The notes: a model not told the origin generated them from the sequence alone. A DNA stretch of 64,000 nt from Fibrobacter sp. UWB4 (GCF_002210345.1 NZ_MWQI01000001.1:992001-1056000), one strand, 5' to 3'; shown: positions 41,724 through 50,476, counted from the stretch's first letter. Numbers and translations are program-made.

Positions 41724-42968
41724 TTAGAAGCGGATCATCGCGCTGAAATCGACGAACGTGCCATCTTCTGTAAAGAAGTTGCCGATACCCGTAAAGAGCT
41801 TTTCGCCAATGCCAAATTCAGCAGCAAGGAAATCCTTGTACTGATAGCGGAAACCGATAGAGGCATTCACAGTATTCATGTTATAGCCCAACACAGACAA
41901 ATCATTTGGTTCCTTTTCATTATAATAGCGGAAAGCAACCCAGTCATAACCAACTTCGCCATAGAACATGAAATTCTTCGATTCACCTACAAAAACTTCA
42001 CCAAGCATGCTCGGCTGAATGATCGAAACAAGGGAGAACGCATCCTTAGGCTCATCATAATGCCTGTAGGAGAATATAGCCGCAGCTCCGAAAAGGACTC
42101 TTGCATTTTCATTTTCAAGCACAGCAAGACCACCGCGAATATACGGATCAATTCCCCAGAAAGAATCTAAGCCATCATTATCTTTATCAACTTCATCATC
42201 CACTTTCGTTTCGCTGTTGAAGCTTATAAACCTAGCACCAAGAACCCAGGTGAAGTTCTTTGCAGTCGGAGCGTTTGTCAAGCTGAGATTCAAGGTGAGG
42301 CTGTCAAAACGATCTTTTGTCTCTGAAGAACCCTTTGCAGACGGTTCTTCATGAATTTTCTGCTTATGGGTAACCCAATCAGCGCTAGCAGCCACATTCA
42401 TGCCCAAGAAACTTTTTGCAATCGCAGCACCCCAGTCGTCACCGCCATAGGTTGTATCGCGTTCAACAGCATCGTTTTCAAACCAGGAAGATCCAAGACC
42501 TGCTCTGAAATAGAAGCCAAATCCAGGAGCAGCATAACCGAGAGTGAGGCGACCGACTTCTTTTTGGGAGTCATCATCTAGAGCATGAGTAGCCCTAGAA
42601 ATATCGAAAGCCGTAAAGAACGAGCCAAGGGAGAGAATTCCGAGTTTGTTCGTCGGCTCAATGTAGAAGAACTTGCGGTTCGCGAACAAGTTCGGGTAAG
42701 AAAGCAAAAGGTCCGTATTGTTAGCGGCCGCCATATTGCTGTTTCTATTATAGGACTTGCCGTGTAATATTCTATTGAAAGAAGACTTTTTGGAATCCTT
42801 TGGAATTTCCGGAGCGACAAACGGAACCGGGGCCGTCAAATCTTCAGAAGCGGCAGCCTGTTCTTCCTGCTTCTGTAATTCTTGTTCACTCATGGATTGA
42901 GAAGTGCCCTGTGCAAAAGCAACACCGAAGCAAGCAAGAGCGATACCAAACATCTTTTTAAAGTTCAT
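41724..42968 (-). CDS. Outer-membrane beta-barrel protein
   Basis: The start is set at ATG 42968 (MNFKKMFGIALACFGVAFA), behind AAGGA; a longer frame to 42986 has no ribosome site. 414 residues. Signal peptide cleaved about residue 20. A Gln/Glu-rich stretch (SMSEQELQKQEEQAAA) precedes a barrel (about 95-414) of alternating strands ending each two with aromatic residues (VGRLTLGYAAPGFGFYFRAG, FMFYGEVGYDWVAFRYYN, ASIGFRYQYKDFLAAEFGI). It ends in Phe (VDFSAMIRF), the BAM signal. A KDNDG stretch may bind calcium in a loop. Function unknown, perhaps a porin. Confidence 0.8.
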   Translation of the reverse strand: MNFKKMFGIALACFGVAFAQGTSQSMSEQELQKQEEQAAASEDLTAPVPFVAPEIPKDSKKSSFNRILHGKSYNRNSNMAAANNTDLLLSYPNLFANRKFFYIEPTNKLGILSLGSFFTAFDISRATHALDDDSQKEVGRLTLGYAAPGFGFYFRAGLGSSWFENDAVERDTTYGGDDWGAAIAKSFLGMNVAASADWVTHKQKIHEEPSAKGSSETKDRFDSLTLNLSLTNAPTAKNFTWVLGARFISFNSETKVDDEVDKDNDGLDSFWGIDPYIRGGLAVLENENARVLFGAAAIFSYRHYDEPKDAFSLVSIIQPSMLGEVFVGESKNFMFYGEVGYDWVAFRYYNEKEPNDLSVLGYNMNTVNASIGFRYQYKDFLAAEFGIGEKLFTGIGNFFTEDGTFVDFSAMIRF

Positions 42969-43016
42969 ACAGCTTCCTTGTAGCAAAAAGGTTTGAATTG
43001 TGTGAGAAAAATATAA

Positions 43017-44132
43017 TTAAACAAGATTCTCAGGATTCAAGCACTTAAGCTCATCGACCACAAAAAGTCCGTCCTTGCGGATGAGCTTGTCATCGAACCA
43101 GATTTCACCGCCGCCGTATTCCGGACGCATGATCAGAACCAGGTCCCAGTGGATTGCAGACTTGTTCCCGTTCGGGGCATCTTCGTAGCACATGCCCGGC
43201 GTAAAGTGGATGGAACCCGCAATTTTTTCATCGAACAGAATGTCGCACATCGGAGAAAGCACAAACGGATTGAAGCCAATCGCAAACTCGCCCACGTAGC
43301 GAGCGCCTTCGTCCGTATCGAAAATTGCATTCAGGCTCTTGTTGTCGCCAGTTTCGCAAGTCGCTTCGACAATCTTCCCCTGCTTAAAGACGAGGCGGAT
43401 ATTGCTGAACTGCTTGCCTTCGTAAAGCGTCGGCGTGTTGTAATGGATAACGCCTTCGATACTCCCCTGCACCGGCGCCGTATAAACTTCGCCATCGGGA
43501 ATGTTCATGTTGCCGCAGCACGGCACCGCCGGAATGTCCTTGATGCTGAACGTGATGTCCGTGTCCTGTGCCACGAGACGCACCTTATTCGTCTTGTTCA
43601 TGAGATCGACCAACGCCTGGGCGGCGCGCTGCATCTTCGGGTAATCGGCAAGGCAAGCCTTGAAGTAGAAGTCTTCGAATGCTTCCGTGCTCATCTTTGC
43701 GCCCTGGGCCATGGACGGATTCGGCCAGCGGAGCACGCACCAGCGCGTGTTGTTCACGCGGTAATTGAGCACGTCCTGCGTGATGGTCCTGTAGGCAAGC
43801 ATCTTCTTGTCGTCGATGTCGCAGTTTTCCATCGCATTGTTCATCGCGCGGATAGAGAGGTATGCCTGCATCTGCTTCATCTCGTTCATCGCAAGGTCCG
43901 CAGAAAGCTTCATCTGTTCTTCGGAAGCGCTACGGATAACCTCGCGACGCACGCGGCTATTGTAATTGTGTACAAATGCGTTACCACCAACTTTGGCAAC
44001 AGCCTTGATGAGTTCTGTCGAGAGTTCGTCCGGCGTGTCGGTCGTTTCGATTAAAATGTTTTCGCCCGCCTTGAGAGCAATGGCGTTGTTGATCAAATTT
44101 TCTGCAAGTTGCGTAATGCGAGGATCTTTCAT
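43017..44132 (-). CDS. M29-family aminopeptidase
   Basis: The start is set at ATG 44132 (MKDPRITQLAENLINNAI). 371 residues, no signal peptide. The family pattern is visible: LKAGENILIETTD, then LVDLMNKTNKVRLVAQDTDITFSIKD, IPDGEVYTAPVQGSIEGVIHYN (metal Glu), GKIVEATCETGDNKSL, GARYVGEFAIGFNP and the late AIHWDLVLIMRPEYGG (metal His/Asp). M29 enzymes (AmpS/AmpT type) remove N-terminal residues from cytoplasmic peptides. Monocistronic by position. Confidence 0.88.
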   Translation of the reverse strand: MKDPRITQLAENLINNAIALKAGENILIETTDTPDELSTELIKAVAKVGGNAFVHNYNSRVRREVIRSASEEQMKLSADLAMNEMKQMQAYLSIRAMNNAMENCDIDDKKMLAYRTITQDVLNYRVNNTRWCVLRWPNPSMAQGAKMSTEAFEDFYFKACLADYPKMQRAAQALVDLMNKTNKVRLVAQDTDITFSIKDIPAVPCCGNMNIPDGEVYTAPVQGSIEGVIHYNTPTLYEGKQFSNIRLVFKQGKIVEATCETGDNKSLNAIFDTDEGARYVGEFAIGFNPFVLSPMCDILFDEKIAGSIHFTPGMCYEDAPNGNKSAIHWDLVLIMRPEYGGGEIWFDDKLIRKDGLFVVDELKCLNPENLV

Positions 44133-44233
44133 TCTTTTACCCCATAAATTAAAATCACCGAAAGTCGGCGACAAAATCGCCGACTTAAATTTAAAAATCT
44201 ATCAGTCTTTATTCTACTCCAATTCTCATTCCA

Positions 44234-45175
44234 TTACTCCGTAAAGGTAAACGGAATCGTCACTGTCGTATTTCCCGACTTGATTTTATTGAAAGTCCAC
44301 TTGCTGACAGCAGACTTGACGGCATTATCGAATTCAGTGAATCCAGTCGTCGAATTAGCCACAGCAATGCTTATGATCTCGCCTCCCGGCGCAATCGTGA
44401 ACTTCAATGTGACCTTGCCCTGGAACCCCGGCTTTTTCTTCAAATGCGTATTGTAAATGTGACGGAGTCCAGGTGTACGCTGCTTGACGACCTTCATGAT
44501 TTCAGAAGCCGAACGGGATGCACCTGTAGACCCCATATCGATTTCATTCATCTTGGGAATCGGCATATTTTTCATTTTTGCCTGAGTCTTGATAGTGCCA
44601 GCAGGACCGCCAAGCAAGCCGCTAAGCATGTCGCCAATTCCACCCCCGGAGCCTGTAATGCTACCTGGGTTGAAACCAACATCTGCTTTACCACGACGTC
44701 TTTCGGCAAGGCTTGTCTTACCGGTCACCTGTAAGCCATTCAGAACTTTAAGCGTTTTCTCGATATCTTTCGCAAACGTCTTGTTCGCAAGGTCGTATGC
44801 TTGCGCCGACGCCGTATTTGTCATGGCTGTAAGCCTTTCGAGAACACCACGGTTAATAGGCGCTCTAGGATCACCATTTCCTTTAGGCTTACCTCCACCA
44901 CCCGGCCTTCTACGCGTGATTTCTTCCTGTACTTTAGGTTTCTTAGGAGGATCAGGCTTTTTCTCTATTGGATCCATTTTGACAGAAACCCCTATTTGAT
45001 CTTTTTCCGGTGGATCAAACATGACCTCATCGATAATGCTTTCATACGTAGACGCCCAGAAACCAAGCGCCAACGCGACAATCAGCGATGCGCCGGAAAT
45101 GCGCACCATCTTCTTGTCAGAATCAGGCATCAGAGACGCGATGAACGCATCTTGTGTTTGTTTTGTCGTTTTCAT
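44234..45175 (-). CDS. TonB-like protein with AgmX/PglI-type C-terminal domain
   Basis: The start is set at ATG 45175 (MKTTKQTQDAFIA), behind GGGAGGA; the frame runs further up to 45232. 313 residues. One TM helix (ISGASLIVALALGFWAST, about 25-43), a Pro/Lys-rich spacer (KKPDPPKKPKVQEE), a Gly-rich linker, and a C-terminal domain (about 220-313): IMKVVKQRTPGLRHIYNTHL, GKVTLKFTIAPGGEIISIAV, FDNAVKSAVSKWTFN, TVTIPFTF. This is the AgmX/PglI or TonB-type partner-binding fold. It likely spans the periplasm. No ExbB/ExbD genes are in this window. Confidence 0.82.
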   Translation of the reverse strand: MKTTKQTQDAFIASLMPDSDKKMVRISGASLIVALALGFWASTYESIIDEVMFDPPEKDQIGVSVKMDPIEKKPDPPKKPKVQEEITRRRPGGGGKPKGNGDPRAPINRGVLERLTAMTNTASAQAYDLANKTFAKDIEKTLKVLNGLQVTGKTSLAERRRGKADVGFNPGSITGSGGGIGDMLSGLLGGPAGTIKTQAKMKNMPIPKMNEIDMGSTGASRSASEIMKVVKQRTPGLRHIYNTHLKKKPGFQGKVTLKFTIAPGGEIISIAVANSTTGFTEFDNAVKSAVSKWTFNKIKSGNTTVTIPFTFTE

Positions 45176-45819
45176 GATTTTATCCTCCCTTTTGCAGGAA
45201 ATTGGATGTTTTTGTTTTTTAGGTATCAGCAAACCAACTACTCCGTGAGCGGAGCATCAATTTGCCGAATGGCAACACTTCGGAATAAGGCTTCCCGAAC
45301 AAGCCTTTATTGCGAAGTTCCACGCGATACAGTCACACGAATCTACTTCGTAATTTCTTACGAATCCAAACTCGAATGTTCAAAAATCGTTTAAGTAATT
45401 TCAGAAAAATTAATTACAAAATAATTTTATTTACTTTGTATAACCTCTTACTTTTTATTCATTTATTTGAAAGTAAGTTGTAATCCACATCCTTACCACA
45501 CCCATAAAGTACCAATAAAAAAAACGCAAAAACCACAACAAAACAGTAAAGAAAATTTCATACGGAACATTGTAAACTTAGATAAGATAAGGCTTTGCCC
45601 GTAGTTATTGGGTTCGCTCGCATTTTTCGATTTTTTCTCAGCCCAAGATTTTTACAAAACTTAGCCCAGCGTAATTTATTCCAATTTGGAATTAATAGCG
45701 TTCCAAGAAGCAACTATTAACATGTAACCGTATGGATTCTCGCTTAGCGAAGACTATCGACCAAATTTTCATCCATCTACGCCCAGGTCCAACGCGTATT
45801 CTAAAAACTTGACTATATT
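45176..45819. promoter_or_regulatory. Long divergent intergenic region between the TonB-like gene and alr
   Basis: No gene is seen in these 640 bases. Features: a long imperfect hairpin at 45275-45319 (arms centred on AAGGCTT and AAGCCTT) in the minus-strand leader of the TonB-like gene; a small hairpin CTCCG-TGAG-CGGAG at 45241-45254; AT-rich DNA from 45390 to 45560; and the palindrome at 45678-45692. The stretch before alr ends in ACTTGACTATATT with no clear ribosome site. Confidence 0.45.
45674..45696. promoter_or_regulatory. ATTCCAA-T-TTGGAAT palindrome upstream of alr
   Basis: A 7-1-7 inverted repeat (45678-45692) with three more complementary pairs outside one mismatch. It shares the ATTCCAA-N-TTGGAAT core with the site before padR (983-997), so the same regulator may bind both. 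It lies about 130 bases upstream of alr. Confidence 0.5.
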
Positions 45820-47052
45820 ATGACTATCATGAAACTTTTAGCTACTCCTCCTGACTTAAATAAGATTGCTCGCCCGAACTGGATTGAAATCAACCTAGAC
45901 GCCCTCTGCAACAACATTCAATTTATCAGAAGCCAGATTCCGGCTTCCACGAAGATTTTGCTCCCCGTCAAGGCCGACTCTTACGGCCACGGAAGCCTCG
46001 CCTGTTCATTCGCCGCCAAGGCTGGCGGTGCCGACTACCTCGGCGTCGCCCACATCAGCGAAGGCATGCTGCTTCGCCAGTACGGCATGGACTTGCCGAT
46101 TCTCGTGCTCGGCCCCTGCACACCATCTGACTTCGCCTACTTTGTCGAATACCAGCTGACCGCAGCCATAACGGACCTCCGCACCGCAGTTGCTTTTGAC
46201 CAGTTCCTCGGTGAGACTGGCACAGAATGCAAGGCTCACCTCGCCATCGATACTGGCATGAACCGCTACGGTTTTGACGCCGAGGACTTCAACAACATCC
46301 GTGCAGCCCTCACCCTCAAGCATCTCAAGTTCGAAGGCATGTTCACGCATCTCGCTACAGCCGACATGCCGGGCAACCCGAAAACTGAAATCCAGATTCA
46401 GCGCTTTACGCGACTCGTCGATGTGCTTGACGCAGACGGACTCCGCCCGCCTATCTGCCATTGCTCCAGTTCTGCAGGAACGCTCACGCACCCCGAAAGC
46501 CACTTCGACATGGTGCGCCCAGGTCTCACGCTTTACGGCTACAACTGCATGGGCGCCGTCCCAAGCACTTTGCCGATCAAGCCGGTCATGAAAATCAAGT
46601 CCACCATCCGCCACGTGCACGACGTGAAGCCCGGCGAAACCGTCAGCTACGGCGGTTACTGGGCCGCCCAGCAGCTCACGCGCATTGCAACCATCGCTAT
46701 CGGTTACGGCGACGGTTACCTCCGCGGCGAATACAACAAGGGCTTTGTCTTCATTCGCGGACAGCTCTGCCCGATTCTCGGACGCGTCTGCATGGATGCA
46801 ACCATGGTCGATGTAAGCCACATTCCGGACGTGCAAGTTGGCGAAACCGTTGACGTCGTGAACGGCGAACTCGACTTCCGCATTTCGATGGAAAGCGTAG
46901 CCGAAGAACACCACACGATTCCGTACGAAATCACTAGCCGCGTGGCTCGCCGTCTGTACCGCAAGTACTACTGGAAGAACCGCCTCGTGCGCTGGGACTA
47001 CCTCAAGGAAGAATTCGGCGTCAAGGATTTCAAGGAATATCCATTGCGCTAG
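45820..47052 (+). CDS. alr: Alanine racemase
   Basis: A 410-residue PLP enzyme that supplies D-alanine for peptidoglycan. The PLP lysine is in LLPVKADSYGHG (about residue 50), with NWIEINLDALCNNIQFIRSQ, HLAIDTGMNRYGFD, GMFTHLATAD, HCSSSAGTL, DMVRPGLTLYG, TVSYGGYW and the C-terminal-domain MDATMVDVSHIPDVQVGETV. Start codon 45820 or ATG 45829 (MKLLATPP); neither has a good Shine-Dalgarno site. It is followed 17 bases on by ogt. Confidence 0.95.
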   Translation: MTIMKLLATPPDLNKIARPNWIEINLDALCNNIQFIRSQIPASTKILLPVKADSYGHGSLACSFAAKAGGADYLGVAHISEGMLLRQYGMDLPILVLGPCTPSDFAYFVEYQLTAAITDLRTAVAFDQFLGETGTECKAHLAIDTGMNRYGFDAEDFNNIRAALTLKHLKFEGMFTHLATADMPGNPKTEIQIQRFTRLVDVLDADGLRPPICHCSSSAGTLTHPESHFDMVRPGLTLYGYNCMGAVPSTLPIKPVMKIKSTIRHVHDVKPGETVSYGGYWAAQQLTRIATIAIGYGDGYLRGEYNKGFVFIRGQLCPILGRVCMDATMVDVSHIPDVQVGETVDVVNGELDFRISMESVAEEHHTIPYEITSRVARRLYRKYYWKNRLVRWDYLKEEFGVKDFKEYPLR

Positions 47053-47069
47053 GAGAAGTACCACATGGT

Positions 47070-47630
47070 ATGAAGTTTGATGACCCGAAATTCACAAAGA
47101 TAAGCCACCGGAATGTCTGGGGCGAATGGACCTTTATCTTCGAAGGATCAAAACTTTGTGGCCTAAAATTTCGGGAAACTTCAGACGAAGTAAAAGCGAC
47201 TCCGAGCAATGTACAGGCTTGCGCCTATGCAAGCCCCGACATGGAAACGGAATTGAACAATCGTGTTCGCAACGCCTACCGCAAGGCGGTGAACGAACTT
47301 AATTTGTACCTCGCAGGCAAGATCTGCGAGTTTTCTATTCCCATAAAAATCTACGGCACCGACTTCCAGAAAAAAACTCTCGAAGTCACACGTCAAATTC
47401 CATACGGTAAAACTTGTACGTACAAACAAATTGCCAAAATAATTGGCCACCCACAAGCAGTCCGTGCCGTCGGGAATGTTCTGCATAGGAATCCGATTCA
47501 AGTCGTCATCCCCTGCCATCGCGTAATTGACAGCCGCGGTCGCCTGAGCGGCTATGCACTTGGCGTCGGATTAAAAAGAAGGCTCCTCTGCATGGAGGGA
47601 GCCATTCCGAATGAATTAATACTGGAATAA
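47070..47630 (+). CDS. ogt: Methylated-DNA-protein-cysteine methyltransferase
   Basis: A 186-residue DNA repair protein that takes methyl groups from O6-methylguanine onto its own Cys. The active site PCHRVIDSRG (about residues 149-158), the helix TYKQIAKIIGHPQAVRAVGN, RNPIQVVI and LSGYALGVGLKRRLL are typical. The N-terminal part (about 1-75) is the usual variable domain. It begins shortly after alr and is likely co-transcribed. Confidence 0.94.
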   Translation: MKFDDPKFTKISHRNVWGEWTFIFEGSKLCGLKFRETSDEVKATPSNVQACAYASPDMETELNNRVRNAYRKAVNELNLYLAGKICEFSIPIKIYGTDFQKKTLEVTRQIPYGKTCTYKQIAKIIGHPQAVRAVGNVLHRNPIQVVIPCHRVIDSRGRLSGYALGVGLKRRLLCMEGAIPNELILE

Positions 47631-47672
47631 CAAACAATATTCAAAAATGCGAATGGTTGATTTAAAATGAAC

Positions 47673-47712
47673 CAAAAAAAAACAGGCGACCCCCAAAGTA
47701 GGAAGGCCGCCT
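47673..47712 (-). terminator. Terminator of the Rossmann-like protein gene
   Basis: On the minus strand AGGCGGCC pairs with GGTCGCCT (one G-T) around a loop that includes TTCCTACTTT, followed by G and nine T. Confidence 0.65.
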
Positions 47713-47719
47713 AATATCT

Positions 47720-47835
47720 TTGGACTTTCACTTCGGTCAAGTCCCAAATGCTAGGCTCAGAAATGATCCCGCAAGCGGTCCCGCTTCATTCGCCTTACGC
47801 ATTTGTCGTCTATAGTCTTTAGTCTCTCGTCTAAA
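47720..47835. repeat. Intergenic repeats (CAAGTCCCAAA and TCGTCTATAGTC types)
   Basis: GGTCAAGTCCCAAATGCTAG at about 47738 and TTTGTCGTCTATAGTC...TCTCGTCTAA up to 47835. Similar tracts are at 50701-50798. Non-coding. Confidence 0.5.
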
Positions 47836-48249
47836 CTATGCGCACTGCAGTGCACCGAGCATGTCATAGACTTGAGCTTCGACACTCAGGAGTTCCATGT
47901 CGTAATTCGGTGCCCATTCAAGAATTGGCACATTTTTATTTTGAGCATATTCGCGAAAAAGACTTGCATCGCGAACAGAGTGACTCAGAAGAACCGGGCA
48001 GGCGTTGTTATGAATGTTCAAGCCCTCAATGAGCTTGTCGGATGTGCAACCATAAGACAAATTGAACACGAAGTCGGCATTGGCACAAGCTTCGTCGATG
48101 ATATCTTTGTCGGATTCTGCATCACAGGCAAAGATCTCCCCAATTTCAATGTTACCGATAGCGTTAAAAACACCATCCTTGATATCCTTGAGCATGGACA
48201 AGAGACCATGGCCCAAAATCGTATCGGCTCCCCAGATTAAAACATTCAT
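47836..48249 (-). CDS. Small Rossmann-like protein, NAD-epimerase fragment type
   Basis: The start is set at ATG 48249 (MNVLIWGADTILGHGLLSML), behind AAGGTGAG. 137 residues. It begins with a nucleotide-binding-like strand and Gly loop (WGADTILGHG), then GNIEIGEIFACDAESD and ANADFVFNLSYGC at the place where NAD-dependent epimerases have strand 4. It stops before the catalytic part (no YxxxK), so it is a short version or remnant of an epimerase fold. Function unknown. A terminator follows. Confidence 0.6.
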   Translation of the reverse strand: MNVLIWGADTILGHGLLSMLKDIKDGVFNAIGNIEIGEIFACDAESDKDIIDEACANADFVFNLSYGCTSDKLIEGLNIHNNACPVLLSHSVRDASLFREYAQNKNVPILEWAPNYDMELLSVEAQVYDMLGALQCA

Positions 48250-48707
48250 ACACTCACCTTCTTTTTTACGAATCAAGCAATGTTCGCCGCGAAGCGTTCA
48301 TTACTTTTTTCTTACGCGTCGCATATATAGAAAAATTTACTCTATTTTGGAATAAAAAGTTAAAAAAATCATACAAAAATTTGACTTTTATCACATTTTG
48401 TAAATAAATAAAGCCCTGATTTTATACTTAACTAGCGAGGCTTAATATACAAATGTATACAAAGCTTATCGTTGTGAGAATAAAAGCGTCGGCCACAACC
48501 TTAAAAGGCGAGTGCCGCGACCATACTTGTATGGTCATGGTCGAGCCGTAAGGTTGGCGCTTGCGCCAGGATGGGTTTAAGTTTTTCCGAGCTGGGGGCC
48601 CGCCCGCATGACGTACTTTTGGTTCTTGAAAAGAATAATTACTATATTTACGCCGGAATTTTAACCAAAAACCCGCCTTTTTGCGGGATTAACAAAAGGA
48701 ATAAACA
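48250..48707. promoter_or_regulatory. Divergent intergenic region before pfp
   Basis: No gene is seen in these 458 bases. The region holds structured element copy B (48485-48582), an AT-rich stretch at 48340-48480, and a promoter-like TTGGTT-N18-TATATT (about 48620-48649). A leader hairpin CCCGC/GCGGG (48672-48687) lies just before the AAAAGGA ribosome site of pfp. Confidence 0.45.
48485..48582 (+). repeat. Structured intergenic element, copy B
   Basis: 98 bases, nearly identical to copy A (21089-21186). The outer arms CAACCTTA/TAAGGTTG are perfectly paired here, followed inward by GGCGAG/CGAGCC, GCCG/TGGT and the hairpin GACCATA-CTTG-TATGGTC. It ends with GCGC-TT-GCGC and GGATGGGTTTAAG. It sits upstream of the pfp promoter. 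Confidence 0.8.
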
Positions 48708-50372
48708 ATGTCCGAAAATCTCTCTGTACTGACCAAGGCCCGTCAGGCCTATCAGCCGAAGCTCCCGGTCTCCCTCAAGAATGGAGCCCTGAGCGTGAAG
48801 ATTAACAAGGGTGCAGCTACCGAATCCGTTAGCGACCAGGCCAAGATCAAGGAACTCTTCCCGAACACCTACGGTCTTCCGGTTGTTCAGTTCGAAGCAG
48901 CCGAAGCCAAGGCTGGCAAGGCTCTCCGCATGGGCGTGGTTCTCTCTGGTGGCCAGGCTCCGGGTGGACATAACGTTATCGCCGGTATCTACGACGGCAT
49001 CAAGTCCGTTTCCAAGGATTCCGTCCTTTTCGGTTTCCTCGGCGGCCCCTCCGGTCTCGAAAACGGCAAGTACATTGAAATTGACGACGCCAAGATGGAC
49101 GCCTACCGCAACGCTGGTGGCTTCGACATGATCCAGTCTGGCCGTACCAAGCTCGAAACTGAAGAACAGTTCAACAAGTGCATTGCTGTTGCCAACAAGC
49201 TCGACCTCGACGCTATCGTTATCATCGGTGGTGACGACTCCAACACGAACGCAGCTGTTCTCGGTGAATACTTCCAGTCCAAGGGCGTCAAGACCTGCGT
49301 TTGCGGTTGCCCGAAGACCATCGACGGTGACTTGAAGAACGAATTCATCGAAACCTCTTTCGGTTTCGACACCGCTGTGAAGACCTACTCTGAACTCATC
49401 GGCAACATCATGCGCGATGCTAACTCCGCTCAGAAGTACTGGCACTTCATCAAGCTCATGGGCCGCTCTGCTTCCCATATCGCTCTCGAAGCTGCTCTCC
49501 AGACCCACCCGAACATCTGCCTTATCTCTGAAGAAGTCAAGGCAAAGCAGATGAAGCTCAAGGACGTGATCAAGCAGGTTGCTGACGTTGTTTACGCTCG
49601 TGCAGCACAGGGCAAGAACTTCGGTGTCGCCCTCATTCCGGAAGGCCTCCTCGAATTCATCCCGGACGTTGGCGTCCTTATCTCTGAACTTTCTGAAGCC
49701 CTCGCCCACCACGAAGCCGAAGTCGAAGGTCTCGACACGGCTGCCAAGGTCGAAAAGCTCTGCGCATGGGTCAGCGCTGAATCCGCTGAAGTCCTCAAGA
49801 GCCTCCCGGCCGGCATCCAGGCCCAGCTCATGCTCGAACGCGACAGCCATGGCAACGTTCAGGTTTCCCTCATCGAAACTGAAAAGCTCATCATTGAAAT
49901 GGTCAAGAAGGAACTCAAGAACCGTGGTGACTTCAAGGGCAAGTTCTCTGCTCTCAACCACTTCTTCGGTTACGAAGGCCGTTGCGCAGCTCCGTCCAAC
50001 TTCGACGCTGACTACTGCTACAGCCTCGGCTTTGCAGCCTCTGTTCTCGCCCTCAACGGCATGAACGGCTACATGAGCTCTGTCCGCAACGTCACCAAGG
50101 GTATCGAAAACTGGGTCGCTGGCGGCCTTCCGATCACCATGATGATGAACATCGAACGCCGTCACGGTGCCGACAAGCCGGTTATCCGCAAGGCTCTCGT
50201 TGAACTCGATGGCCCGATGAGCGCTCCGTTTAAGTACTTCGCCGCTCGCCGCGACGAATGGGCTAAGACTGAATCCTACACCTACCCGGGTCCGATCCAG
50301 TACTGGGGTCCGAGCGAAGTTTGCGACATCACGAACTTCACGATCAAGCTCGAACGCGGTGCAATGAAGTAA
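48708..50372 (+). CDS. pfp: Pyrophosphate-dependent 6-phosphofructokinase
   Basis: A 554-residue enzyme of the long (beta-type) PFP class. VVLSGGQAPGGHNVIAGIYD binds phosphate donor. IIGGDDSNTNAAVL (about residues 172-185) has Asp after GGD where ATP enzymes have Gly, and CPKTIDGDLKN (about 199-209) has the Lys of PPi-specific enzymes, so PPi dependence is well supported. GRSASHIALEAAL and the late GYEGRCAAPSNFD are also typical. It reversibly makes fructose 1,6-bisphosphate. Heavy codon bias points to high expression. Terminator at 50404. Confidence 0.96.
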   Translation: MSENLSVLTKARQAYQPKLPVSLKNGALSVKINKGAATESVSDQAKIKELFPNTYGLPVVQFEAAEAKAGKALRMGVVLSGGQAPGGHNVIAGIYDGIKSVSKDSVLFGFLGGPSGLENGKYIEIDDAKMDAYRNAGGFDMIQSGRTKLETEEQFNKCIAVANKLDLDAIVIIGGDDSNTNAAVLGEYFQSKGVKTCVCGCPKTIDGDLKNEFIETSFGFDTAVKTYSELIGNIMRDANSAQKYWHFIKLMGRSASHIALEAALQTHPNICLISEEVKAKQMKLKDVIKQVADVVYARAAQGKNFGVALIPEGLLEFIPDVGVLISELSEALAHHEAEVEGLDTAAKVEKLCAWVSAESAEVLKSLPAGIQAQLMLERDSHGNVQVSLIETEKLIIEMVKKELKNRGDFKGKFSALNHFFGYEGRCAAPSNFDADYCYSLGFAASVLALNGMNGYMSSVRNVTKGIENWVAGGLPITMMMNIERRHGADKPVIRKALVELDGPMSAPFKYFAARRDEWAKTESYTYPGPIQYWGPSEVCDITNFTIKLERGAMK

Positions 50373-50403
50373 TTTTTACTTCAAAACAGCATTAAAAAAT
50401 AAG

Positions 50404-50433
50404 ATGCTCCTGGCTTCCACCGGGAGCATTTTT
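50404..50433 (+). terminator. Terminator after pfp
   Basis: ATGCTCCTGG-CTTCCA-CCGGGAGCAT (one T-G pair, 10-bp stem) followed by five T. Confidence 0.88.
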
Positions 50434-50476
50434 ATTGTATATTAAAAAAATCACAATCAACAAAAGGTGTCAAAAA

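Noticed and set aside
48648-50165. A 505-codon minus-strand frame opposite pfp
   Set aside because: Antisense artefact of biased codon use; no family pattern and no ribosome site.
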